Source of the DNA: Silurus meridionalis | Taxonomy: Eukaryota; Chordata; Actinopteri; Siluriformes; Siluridae | Assembly: GCF_014805685.1 (NCBI RefSeq) | Contig: NC_060892.1 | Span: 4,815,490 to 4,879,489, forward strand | Direction: 5' to 3' | DNA length: 64,000 nucleotides | Part shown: in pieces, positions 23,383 to 36,400 of the stretch | Numbering within the stretch: position 1 is the stretch's first letter | Layout of the letters: every line of letters begins with the position of its first letter | Translations under genes and position numbers: made by a program | The notes under the pieces: model-generated | What the model saw: only the letters and a program-made list of their open reading frames with translations | Database searches by the model: none | Told to the model about the DNA's origin: nothing

Positions 23383-26300
23383 AAGAAAGAGAGCGAGAAA
23401 GAGGAAAAAAAAAAAAAAGAGCCAATTGGTGAGCTCGGGAACTTAAAAAGGCCTGGACTTCCACGGAAGACAACAGTGGCGGATTATCGCAGGATATCCA
23501 CGGAACATCCACGGAAGTGAAAAACACTCTGCAGGAAGTAGGTGTATCAGTATTTAAGTCTACTATAGAAAAATCACCACAAGGTGCAAACCATTAATCA
23601 GCCTCAAAAATAGAAAGGCCAGATTAGATTTTGTCAAAAAACATCTAAAGAAGCCGTCCTAGTACTCTAACAAACTAAGATCAACCTGTACCAATATGAT
23701 GGGGGGAAAAAAATTATAAAGAAGGCTTGGAACGGCTCATGATCCAAAGAACACCACATCCTCTGTTAAACATGGTGGAAGCAGTGTGATGGCATAAGCA
23801 TGCATTACTTCCTATGACACTGGGTCACTAGTGTTTCTTGATGAAGTGACAGAAGACAGAAGCAGCTGGATGAATTCTAAAGTGTATAGGGATATACTTC
23901 CTGCTCAGATTCAGCCAAATGCTGCAAAGTTGTTTGGACAGCGCTTCACAGAACAGATGGACAAAGACCCAAACATACTGCTAAAGCAACCCAGGAGTTT
24001 TTTTAAACAAAGGAGTGAAATATTCTTTAATGGCCAAGTCAGTCACCAGATCTCAACCCAATCGATCATGCATTTTCCTTAAGGCAGACCCACAAACAAG
24101 CAACAACTGAAGACATCTGTAGTAAAGGCCTGGCAAAGTATCACAAAGGAAAAAACCCAGCATTTGGTGATGTCCATGGGTACAAGAGTTCAGGCAGTCA
24201 TTGCCCCTAAAGGATTCTTAACAAAGTGTTGAACATGAACATTTTATTTACGGTAATGTTAATTTGTCCAGTTACTTTTGAATCCCTGAAATGAGGTAAC
24301 TCTCTAGGATATTTTTGTTCAACCTGAAACCTTTCAAATCCAATGTGGTGGCATGTGTAGCCCAAATCATAAAGATTGGGTCACTGTCCAAATATTTCTG
24401 GGCCTAACTGTGTGTATGTGTGTGTATATACACACACATACACGCAGAGTATCTAACAAAAGTGAGTACACTTCTCACATTTTAGCAACCATTTTAGTAT
24501 AATCTTCTCAGGGGACAATACCATAGAAATTAAAATTTGATAGATTTTAGAGTGGTTAATTTGCAGCTTTTATAGCAGTACAGATTTACTGTCCTCTAAA
24601 AACCAAGTCAACATACAGCCATTATTGTATAAATAACTGGCAACAAAAGTGAGTACACACTAAGTGAACCTGTCAAAACGGTGTCCAAAGTGTCAGTATT
24701 TTGTGGGAGCACCATTGTTTTGTAGCACTGCCTTAATTCTCCTGGGCATGGAATTCACCAGGGCTGCACAGGTTGTTGCTGGGATCCTCTTCCACTCCTC
24801 CATAATGACATTAAAAAGCTGCTGGATGTTAGACACTTGGCGCTTCTCCACCTTTCGCTAGAGGATGCCCCACAGGTGCTCAATAGGGTTCAGGTCTGGA
24901 GACATACTTAGCCACTCCATCAGCTTCCTCAGCAAGGCAGTTGTAATCTTGGTGCTGTGTTTGGAGTCGTTTTCTTGTGGGTAACTGACGTTCAGCCCAG
25001 TTTCTATAGGGAGGGCATCTTGTTCTGCTTTAGAATGTTACAGATGGAATCCTCAATAAAGAGTTTTCCCTCAATAAAGCACAGCTCTAGACCACAATGC
25101 TACCACCACCATGCTTGAATAAAGGCAAGACACAATTTTTATGGTGCTTCTCACCAGGGCGTCGCCACACATGCTGGACACCATCTAAAACAAACACGTT
25201 TATCTTGGTCTCATTAGACCGCAGGACACGGTTCCAATAATTCATGTTCTTTGAGGTTGTCTTCAGCAAACTGTTTGCGGGCTTGCTTGTGAGTCAGCTT
25301 CTGAAGAGGCTTTCTTCTGAGATGACGGCCGTGCAAACCGACTTGTTGCAGTGTGCGGCGTATGGTTTGAGCACTGACAAGCGGACCTTCTGCTACCTCT
25401 AAAGCAATGCTGGCAGCACTCATGAGTCTCTTTTTTGATTCCAGCTTCTGCACCTGGCTCTCAGCAGGAGGACTCAACTTCTTTGATCAACCAATGCAAG
25501 GCCTGTTTTAATTCAAACCCATCTTGGAAAATTTAGGTTCTGGATCACGTTGAATCCAGAACCTATCCTGGAAAAACTCAGACATAATGCAGGAAAACTG
25601 GGTGGAACTGAGGGGTGGAATGTAAGTGCAGTTCAGGGCACCATACTTCACCTTTTCCACAACAAAGAGCAATTTAGAATTCCCAAGCTACCTACCAGCA
25701 TGTTTTTAGGTGGTGTAAAGAAACCGGGAAACCTGGAATGAACTGACACAGACAAAGGAACACAAAACTTTATGCAGACATTCTCCTCAGCTGAGGATTG
25801 AACCAGGGAACAGCAACATTGCACTGTATTGTCTGTCTAAACCAAAATATAGCACTCTATAAACCAGAAGGACCATACACCCTCCACGGTTTTAGTTCAT
25901 TTGGACTGAACCCTGGTGTGCTTTCCATCTCAGTATAGTTCTTTAGACAGGTGAAAACACAGCCATTACACTCGAGTGAGAGCAAGGTGGTCTCAGTTTG
26001 GCTCCAATCTTTCAATGTCTAGTGCAGTGGGAAAGAGATTCGAACCTGAAATCACCAAAACAGCAGGAAGTGAACCAATCATCCCATGGATTGTGATTTA
26101 CTTCTGTAGATGTGAGGTACTGAAGAGCTGCACAAGTATTACACTTTAGATGCAGCAATCAAACTTATAGGTTTGAAAGTTCCCTTAGTTGTGGATCCTC
26201 ATTAGGTAGTACTTTGAGGATGGATTTGAAATATAATTAATATTAACAGTCTGCTACAAAAGCTTAGGAATGCCGTTTGCATGAACTGTTCTAAAACTAA

Positions 26301-29300
26301 GCACATAACTGAACACACACCCCAACAATAATGGAATTAGGAGTTGGTGACCCTGGGGACCGGTGCAACATCGTTTCGAACCCCAATCAGCTATAATGGA
26401 GCGGCGGAGTAGAGTGCAACGAGGATCTGCTGTAAAAAACTTTTTATAAGGATGGTTTGATAGTTTGAGGGGTGTCATTAGATATTAAGACGTAATAATT
26501 GTCTCCTCATGCGATTACAACATGGGAGAGTAATTTTGAAGAAACAGCTCGGCATGGCGGTGATGCGCGTTGTGGAACAGAGAGGCAAGGACTTCTTCAA
26601 AATGAGCAGATTTGACACTATCATGACGTCCTAACTGGTAATGACGCCAAAATTCCACTTGCGCAGCCCTTTGCGAACCGCTCCGCTGATCCATTATAAC
26701 TAATGTCAAGGGGTTCGATACGAGCTCGCACTGGTTCTTAACAATGGCCGACGCTCCAGGGTCGCCAACTCCTAGTTCCAAAACTTTCCCTGTGCCACCC
26801 TGTATGGACGTACTGTGCCACCCAGATGAGTATGGGTTCCCTTTTAAGTCCGGTTCCTCTCAAGGTTTCGTCCTCATTCCATCTCAGGGAGTTTTTCCTT
26901 TCCACAGCTTTTCAACCATGGCTCGCTCAAGGAACAAACTTTTCTATTTATCTTTGTATCTCTGTTTTGGGACAATGTACATTGTTAAAAGCAAATAAAT
27001 AAAAATGAACTGAACAGTAAATTGTGATCATTTAAATTACTTTATTCATCCTCTACTTGGGTTTGTTTGTGCTCAGTAATAATTATCAGAAGTTGAACTC
27101 AGTAGATGTTTCTTGTCCTAATACAATTCCAACCTTCGGATTTCGAGTCGCCAATTATTATTATTACTACCACCACTTCATGACTGAGGTCTTAACGTCA
27201 TTTAGAATTCCTATTTCTGATTCAACAAGACTGTTAATTAAATTAGCGTTCTAGCCCGGCATCTATAAACTGATACTCACATTAATTTGAGCAATAACAC
27301 CTGCGGTTTCTACACAGAATCTTTTTTTATCCTACATTAAGTGAGAGTGTATATTTATCCTCAGAGTTCAGGTTATTGTCTCCTCATAGGTTCCGGCTCC
27401 ATTTTAACCCTGACCAGGATAAAGCGCTTACAGAAGACTGCAGTTTAATTAAAACACCATACCGAATTTTCAGTGAATCCCTCTTGGACGAGGATGTTCC
27501 GAGCGCAGTTGTTGATGTGTTTGAAGCGGTCAGGGCCGAGCAGGATACCGCCGTACCACCGAGACACCACCACTAGCACGTTCCTCACGTCAAGAATCTA
27601 CAAAAAATAAATGAAACATATCTACAAACTGTGTCTCTTATAAAATCATTGTTACAGGCCAATAAGTAAAATAAACTGCTTCTCAAATGCTTCTTTTTTT
27701 GTATTTTTATTCTAGCTTTTTAATAGTTTGTGATGTATGGTGATGTATGGTCAACATTCCAATTTATCCCAATGGTGTTCAAGCAGGGTTGAGGTCACAG
27801 CTCAATCACAGGAGATTGTCCACTCCAACCCCTGTCTACCATATCTTCATTTACGGCTTTTTCCTTAGATGCCGTTATCCAGCGCGATTTCCGGTTATTT
27901 TATTTCTATATCTGAGCATTTATGGGGTTAGGGGCCTTGCTCAGGGGCCCAGGAATGGCAGCTTGGTGTGGCTGGAATACCACATCCCTATGGTGCTCTG
28001 TATTCCAGCACTGTCATGATGGAACAAGTTTCTCCTAGTTCAAGTGAATGGAAAATATCCAAAGACAAAACTGTGTGCCAGCTTTTGGAAGAACCACATA
28101 CCGCTAGATGTGTCAGGTGCACCAATAATTTTGTCTCTAGCTTGTAATTTAGTGTTTGTGTTTATTTACCTCATTTGTATTTCATTGTTACTGTTGTCGC
28201 ATTCGTCAAATCACAACAACCGGAGTGATTCATTTCAAAGCGAAAAGACAATTTGTTTGCACAGAACACCATCGTTTCCATTGTTTTCGTTTTGTTGGGG
28301 GTTTTTTTTGCAGGCAATCAAAGAGTCATAGATAATCTGTAATACCTACGCAATGCATCACGTTGCGGTAAACAAGTTCGATAATTTATAATCCTCGCTA
28401 AAGATGTAAGAGGAATGTTGAATCAAACTGAATTTTTTTTTCTGAGAGAAAAACACACATGATCCCCCTAAGATTTAACAGATCTAATGCTTCATTGTGA
28501 CAAATGCTAACTGTCACTGGCCTGCTGCCACTCACATTTTGAACGCTTCCTCGGGGGCCTGCGTGGCAAAATGCTCGAGGGTTAGAGTTTATGCATGCGC
28601 CACCTACGTAGTCTAATCCTCTATGTCTATGTGTAGATTCACATCTATTTCCATAAATAAAGTGTGTGAGATTCATTTCAAAAAGGACGACAACAAAGTG
28701 TGAGAGAGAGTTCAGGTGGGAAGTATGTTGCTCTAATGTGCTGAAGGATTTGCTGTGATGTACATCACAGATAGCAGTGTACTAATCCAGGACAGGAATG
28801 TGCTCCTGCTAATGAACTGGAGTGCATTTACATACGAGCGTGATGCACCCTGGAAACATTCCCAGGCTGCCCACGGGTTTTAGTGTGGTTGAGCTACCAC
28901 AAGTCGACGTGATTGAAAGTGAAATTGGGTTTTGATTAAAATGGTACATCGATTTCACACGCTCTCTTGCAGGTCGTGGATGAGTACACAGAGAGGGCGA
29001 GCGAGATAAGAGAGGAGTTTATGGATGAGTGATGCACCCATGTGCAAAGTGTGAAGACAGTTCACAGAGAGAGAGGGATAGAGATTCATTCGCTGCCTTC
29101 AACAAGTCTCTAAAGGTCAAGACACTTTATTCTGCAAACTGGATTGGAAATAGAGCTTGACCTGGCTCATTGCTATTTCATTCAATCCCAAAGCCAGGTT
29201 TAGAAGATTGATTCAACACTGGCCCACTAGAAATAACCAAATGATTTCCTGTTAAATCCCATTTACTCAGACGGAAATTGATGGCTTTATAAATTCGGCC

Positions 29301-31817
29301 ATATTTCCACTTTGTTTCGCAAAAGAGCTTTTACTATTACAGAAGCCAACAGGTGAAATGTTATTACAGTGTGACGTAATGCTGAAGCCTTTCAGAATGA
29401 ACTACATTTCCAAAAGTTTGCGGACACCTGTTCATAGGTATGTTTTTTGAGTATCACATTTAGTCCCAATTTCCAAAACTTTTTTTCTGGTTCCCTGGTG
29501 GTCTAGTGGTTAGGATGCGGCGCTCTCACTGCCGCGGCCCACGTTCGATTCCCGGTCAGGGAACCGAACCCATCCATTAGGGTTGCACAAGCCAGTGAAC
29601 TCTTAGTGCCGGTCCCAAGCCCGGATAAATGGGGAGGGTTGCGTTAGGAAGGGCATCCAGCGTAAAAACGTGCCAAATCAAACATGCGGATCACGAATAC
29701 GGATGATCTGCTGTGGCGACCCCTAAATGTGAGAAGCCTCCACTTTTTTGTTTGTGTTTGTGGAGATTTTTGCTTATTCAGCCACAAAAATGCAAAGTCA
29801 GTAAAGTCAGGAAGTCAGTAAAGTCAGATTCATCATGTTCAATAGGGTTGAGGTCAAAGCTCTATAGCAGGCATCTCAAGTTCCTCCACTTCAACTCGTG
29901 TAAGCCATATCTTCATTGAGCTTGTTTTGTGCACAGGGGCATTGCCATGATGGAACAGGTCTGGGTTTCAAAGTCCAAATGAACGGAAAATTTTATTATA
30001 CCGCATCCAATGTAGTAAAATACAATTGCGTGCCTCCAAGTTTGTAGTAACAGTTTGTCCATATAGTGTATGTTTTGCAATCTGTAAACCGGGAAATCCA
30101 AAATCTCACCCACGCCAAGCTGCCATTTCTGAGACCCTGAGAAAGGTTCTTAACCCCATAGCTGCTCAATTGTATGAATGAGCTGAAATTTACTATGCTC
30201 TGGATAAGCCATAAACGTAAGTGTAATTACAGTGTGATTTGAGCTAAGAGTCATTTCTACACGTTTAACAAATATATCTGTGAAAACGGTGATATCCTGA
30301 GCTGTCGTTCTGCCTTTACATACATAAATCTCAACAATTAGGTTTCCATAACATAATAGCATTTCCCAGTTGCCTAGTAATCATGAGTATCATGTTCAAC
30401 TTCCTATGGCGAAATACAAAAGCAAATTCCTGTTGAACACAGCAGGATAATATTATGGACAAAAATTTTGTGGACACCATAAAGATTGCCGTGTGAATTT
30501 GAACATCTCATTCCACATTTAGTCTCCATTTACTGTCATAATATCCTCCAAACTTCTGGGAAGATTTTTCACTAGATTTTCTTTTTTTGTAGGTGAGTTG
30601 AGGTCCAAATCATGTTGAGGTCCAAATCATGTTGAGGTCAGAGTTTCTATAGTAGAAGATCTATTCCAACCCATGTGAGGCATATCTTCGTGTAGCTGGT
30701 TTTGTGGAAAGAGGAATTGTCATGCTGGAACAAGTTTGGGTGTCCTAGTTCTAGTGAAGAACCACATACGGCTGGAAAAGTCAGATGTCCCAATACCTTT
30801 GTCAATATAAGTGTATAGTGAGATTCAACACATGAAACACCATCATCCCAGCTATGTAAAGTAGGGCATGCAAGTAGGCAGCATTAGTAGGCGGTAGTTG
30901 TACACTGGATATGAAGCCTATTCTGATTTGGGGACAGTCAGGACAGCTAGTCCTCATACTGAATTCTTTAAAGCAGTCCTTCAATTCAAATAAGACTTTC
31001 ATAAAAGATTTGGAAAAATATCGTGGACAGAACTGTCACTCCTACCGAGAAACCATTCCCCAATAACGTATTCTTTTTATTTTGAATTTTTTTTTTTTTT
31101 TTTTTTTACCAGACTACATAGTGTGCCCGCCTGAAAGAGGCAATTTTGTAGCACAGCGTGTCAGCGCAGTAAAAGATGGCAGACATTTACAAGATGTTTA
31201 AGTAATTATCACAATATGAAAATTCACCTGAGATGAAAAGATGTATAAATAAAAGCACCGCACCAAATGAATAATTCATCACCAGATTTTTGGTATTTAT
31301 GTATACTTTTTTTCCCCTTCTTTTTCTTAGAACTACTAAGCAATGCAATTAAATAAACACAGGCTTTCTGAATAAAAGATATTCCTAGTCCGTCCTACCG
31401 AATTAATAGGAAACTGGACTTGCAATTCTGCTTTTGCAGTGATCGTTAAGAAAACAATAGTTTTACGATCTTATATAGTAACGCCATCATTAGAAGTTAT
31501 TAGTTTTCCAGCATTGTATTTATTCACTATATATCAAAGCATAGCTCTTTTTTTTTTTTTTAAGTAAGACAGAAAAACTGTCAATGTAACCAAGATATTT
31601 AACATCTACAACAGCTTTTGCACATTTTTCACTGCCAGAGCCTTTTTACTTATTTGCTGTACATATATTTGCATATTTACATTACTTGCTGTACATATAA
31701 TTGCATATATATCTGCACTTGCCAGTTTGCACTATTGCTACTATTTGCACTTCTGGTGGATGCAAAACTGTATTTAATTGCTGTGTATCTGTAATACGCA
31801 ATGACAAAGATCGATCG

Positions 31818-31892
<75 letters not shown>

Positions 31893-33378
31893 AATTAACT
31901 CGGAACATTATTGAATGTTGATAATGTGGACAGTCTTTACTGCCCCTAACCACTCACCTTACATGTATAAATAAACTCACTGTACCATATGAAAATGAAT
32001 TGAATTTTTTGGTATTTATATATACGCTTTTTTTTTTTTTTTACTACTAGGCAATAAATTCAAATTAACAAATAAACCATATGCACCAAACACCAGTGAC
32101 TAAAGTAAATTCAGTGTTTGGCACCATGGAGTCACCCGTTGTTTTGTTGTCCTGCCCTTGGAAATCTATACCATCGTACAACAACCTTAATATAACACAT
32201 TTCTCTCCAATCCTCTGATCCTGCTGAAAATGCTGGAGGTGTGTTGTATTGGACTTGCAATGAAACCTTCTAGGACTGACGACTCCTAGTCCAATAAATC
32301 CATGTGCACACAGATAGGATGTTAATTTGGCTGTCTCAACATTCACCAGGATATAGCATTTACTCCACACACACACAGACCTGCAGTAGATGAAGCAGTC
32401 TCCCACCAGCAGCAGTCTCACCGTCGTCCTCACAATCCTGGAGGAATGTCTTTTTGTCTTCGCAGAATATCCTATTGGAGTGTAGAGTGGAGGAAAAGAA
32501 AAGCAATCAGGGAGCTGTCGAAGAAGTTCTACTTATGCTACATTCGCTGTCATATAATGATTTAAAAGACCGGCCAGTATTGATCAGCGCTGGTCACTAC
32601 AGTATTAAACTGGACTGGAGTTTAAGGTCAAATAATGATTCTCTTTTACAGTCTCTCGGGTTAGAAATCCAACTAGGAGGTTGGAAAATGGGCGATTTAG
32701 AGAGTAAAGAGTTCCACGATTCTTTGACATTTTTTTATATTTTCTATAAAATTTTGTTTCATCTTGTAGGAGAAAAAAACGTGTAGTTGTGCCATTATAA
32801 AAAATATTAACAATTCAGTGATATGAAGAACTAAGCAACTGTTTACATTCCGACCTTGAATATTTTCCAATACAGGTAGTCCCCGAGTTACGATGGAGAA
32901 GCGTTACAATGACACCAACGCATCTAGAAAATATTGTGACATGGCCTAGCCCAGGGGTCACCAACATGGTGCCCGCAAGGACCACATGGGCCTTTTCTAA
33001 AAAAAATAGCTGTTTCCTACTTTGTTAAATAATTGTTGATAATTATTATGAGAAATCATTAACATGATCAGTGTCTTCACATAGATGAATATCATTAATT
33101 ATTAATAATAACAACATATAATAAAAGGTCAATTAAGCAAATTTGTTATTTCAGATCAAACTGAAAACTGTGTGTATCAAACTGGTAGCCCTTCACATTA
33201 ATCAGTACCCAAGAAGTAGCTCTCAGTTTCTAAAAAGGTTGGTGACCCTTGGCCTAGCCTCTCCAGGAGTCTTAAAGAATGGTGATTAGCATGGGGAAGT
33301 ATGCTGTTATTTAAGACTTTAACAAACTACAGTACTTAATTAAGCAAAAGAGCAATTTACAGTACCATAATGTTTAAA

Positions 33379-33462
<84 letters not shown>

Positions 33463-36400
33463 TATAGAGAGAGATATATAAAGATATATATATAGATGTA
33501 TATAGAGTTCGGGAAATTCCCGGGTTCCTCAACATACAGCAATTATCGCCAAAATAGCTGGCAACAAAAGTGATTACACCCAAAGTGATAACCATGCATG
33601 TCGTGTAACCATGCAAAGCCACATGTCCTATTCATCATGTTTGTTTTTGACTGCTTGATAGGTCCATACAAATTTGTGTATCTTGTATTAAAGCAGTTCA
33701 CATTTGGTGCTTCAAGTGCAATTCTCTCATACTGATCACTGGATGTTCAACATGGCACCTCATGGCAAAGACACTGAGGATTTCAGAATTAGAATTGTTG
33801 CTCTTCACAAATATGCTACAGTACAGTGGCCAGGGTCGTACAGAGGTTTTTCAAAATGTGTTCAATTCGGAACAGACCTTGCAAGGGTCCAAGCTGGCTC
33901 ACAAGATCGCCCGCAAACACTATGCTAAAGACAACCTGTCTAAGAGCATGAATTACTGGAATCATGTCCTGTAGTTTGATGAGATTAAATAAACTTGTTT
34001 GGCTCAGATGGTGGCCAGCATGTGTGGTGGCGCTCTGGTGAGGAGTTCGAGAGAATTGAGTATTGCCTCAAGCATGGTGGTGGTAGCATCATGGTCTGGG
34101 GCTGCATGAGTGCTGCTGGTACTGGGGAGCTGTGGTTGATTGAGGGAAACATCGATTTCAACATGTACTGTGACATTCTGAAGCAGAACATGATGCCCTT
34201 CCTTCATAAACTGGGCCAAACTTAAGTTACCCACATGAAAACGATCCCAAAAACACCACCAAGATGGAAACTGCCTGTGGGGCATCTTCCAGCAAAAGGT
34301 GGAGAAGAGATGTGTGTCCACATACATCATGTACATGCTATTTATATATTAATATTCAAATATATGTACAGCAATGAGTACATCCTCACACACCCCATCT
34401 TCTTAAGGGACAATACTATAATACAGTTGTAACAACTGAATTGATTTTGGATCATTCAAATGAGTAAGTGTTCAAAGGTGGATAGTCGGGGGTTATGAAA
34501 ACTTGTACAACATATACAGACAGAAGTTTGTGACCACCTGACCATAAGCTTCGTATATGATTTAGGAACATCCCATTCCTCATTTACTTCCCATTTGCTA
34601 TTATAATAACCCCCACTCTTCTGGGAAGACGTTTCACTAGATTTTGGAGTCTGGTTGTGGAGATTTGTGCTTGTTTTGCCACAAGAGCGTTAGTAAAGTC
34701 AGGTACTGATGTATCTGATGTGAGGAGACCCAGGGTGCAGTCAGCTTTCCAATTCATTCCAAAGGTGTACAATAGGGTTTAGGTCCACTCAAGATCTTCC
34801 ACTCTAACCCATGTAAAGCATATCTTTATGGAGCTGGCTTTGTGTACAGGAGCACTGTCATGCTGGAACAGGTTGGGTCGTCTAGCTCAAGTGAAAGGAA
34901 CATTTTATGCTACCACATTCAGAGACATCCCAAACAATTCTGCGAGTCTGACTATGTGTGGAGTCCGAAATTCAGGAGCAATATGTACACGTGCAGTATA
35001 TATTATTTTCATTATTTACAACTCAGGGGTCACCAACATGGTGCCCGCGGGTCACCCGCAAAGACCACGAGTCACCCGTTTTTGAATCTGTCACGGCTAA
35101 ACCAAGATTCGGAAACTGGAGTATGGTTAAACACCTTGTCTTTATTTAGAATGAACATATGCAAGGCAGAGGCTTGAGCAGAAGTACAGACCGGAGAGCG
35201 GGTAGAATCCGTAATGTGGGTAGTCCAGGGATGATCGCCAATGTGACCTGTTAAAGGCTCCGAAGCGGAGCCAGGGGCATGGAAGTACGGGGAATACTAG
35301 TGGTAGGGAGTCCAAGTAGATCTCTCATGGCAACGAGTAGATCCGAGGGACCTTATAAAGGGGAAAGGTAATGGGGAACAGGTGTAGGTGATTAGAGCAG
35401 GGAGAGGCTGAGTGAGTGTTAGAGCCTTAGAGGGAGGCATGGCTGGATGTTCCTGACAAAATCACAAGTAGTGTAAATTGAAAAAAGACAATATTAAAAT
35501 ATAGATGACTAGATATAGATGAATATCATAAATTATTAATAACATAATTAAAGATTAATTGAGAATTTTTTAATTTCAGAAGTGTGTATCAAACTGGTAG
35601 CCCTTCACATTAATCATATTCTTGAATCTAGAAGTCTGTCAGCAAGACACTGGTTACTTTGCTTCAAAATTTTTTGTTTGTTTTTTGATCCTGAAGCTTG
35701 TAAGTGATAGGTAATGCAGTACATAATGCTAGCATCAAGGCTATACAGCTAGCTCTGCAAACCAAGGTGGTGGATTTCTTCCCTTGGATTTCCCAATTGT
35801 AGTGTCAATCCTTTTTTCTTTTCCCAAAAGGACAGCGGTTTGTCTTCATCTGCTATACAGGACAATATGATCTTAACATTACAAACATTCGCAGTGTCTA
35901 GAGGTAAATCTCCTCCAGATGACGAGCTTCTTCTCATCTACACTATATCAATACACTTACACACTGCCCCCAGGAGATATTCACACTCTCACACAAGAAT
36001 ATTCTGTCTTTGATAAAGACATAATTATTCCTATGCATGCATCAGTAACAATACCAGTGTCAAGTGTATGTAAATATGTACTAGCATACCTTAACATAAG
36101 GTGTTGCGCTAATGACTAGATGCCAAAAAAATGAGCTTGATATTTCAGGTATTGACAATCAGATTGAAGCAGATTTCCAACTGTGCTCTAGGAAAATATC
36201 AAACGGAGGATCTACAGCATCTTCCGACATTGAAAGTAATAAAAGTTCAAACTGGGGCTGTTTAAACAGTGTCTTTCACAGAAAGTACGAGAACAGCTGA
36301 TCTGAATAAACAAACTGGGGAACTTGAAGCAGTCCCACTGATTGGTGTTTGTAAAATCCAGCCGAGTTTGAATATATAAAAAAATAAAAAAATAAATAAA

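Noticed and set aside
29492..29563. A free-standing tRNA-Glu gene
   Set aside because: The sequence runs directly into a SINE body that is repeated at 15.8 kb, so it is a retroposon head.
31701..31898. Ser-Ile-Tyr-Leu repeat protein
   Set aside because: It is the translation of a TCTA microsatellite.
32065..32433. 122-residue minus-strand protein
   Set aside because: It reads the impact exon in the wrong frame and continues through intron sequence; the [12 protein letters not shown] frame with splice sites is clearly the real one.
32454..32786. 110-residue plus-strand protein with an acceptor-like start
   Set aside because: Antisense to the impact exon, no recognised domain, and composition like the intron around it.
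35749..35937. A hAT transposase remnant near the second hAT miniature
   Set aside because: The [14 protein letters not shown] text is only vaguely similar to hAT dimerisation-domain wording and is too short to support.
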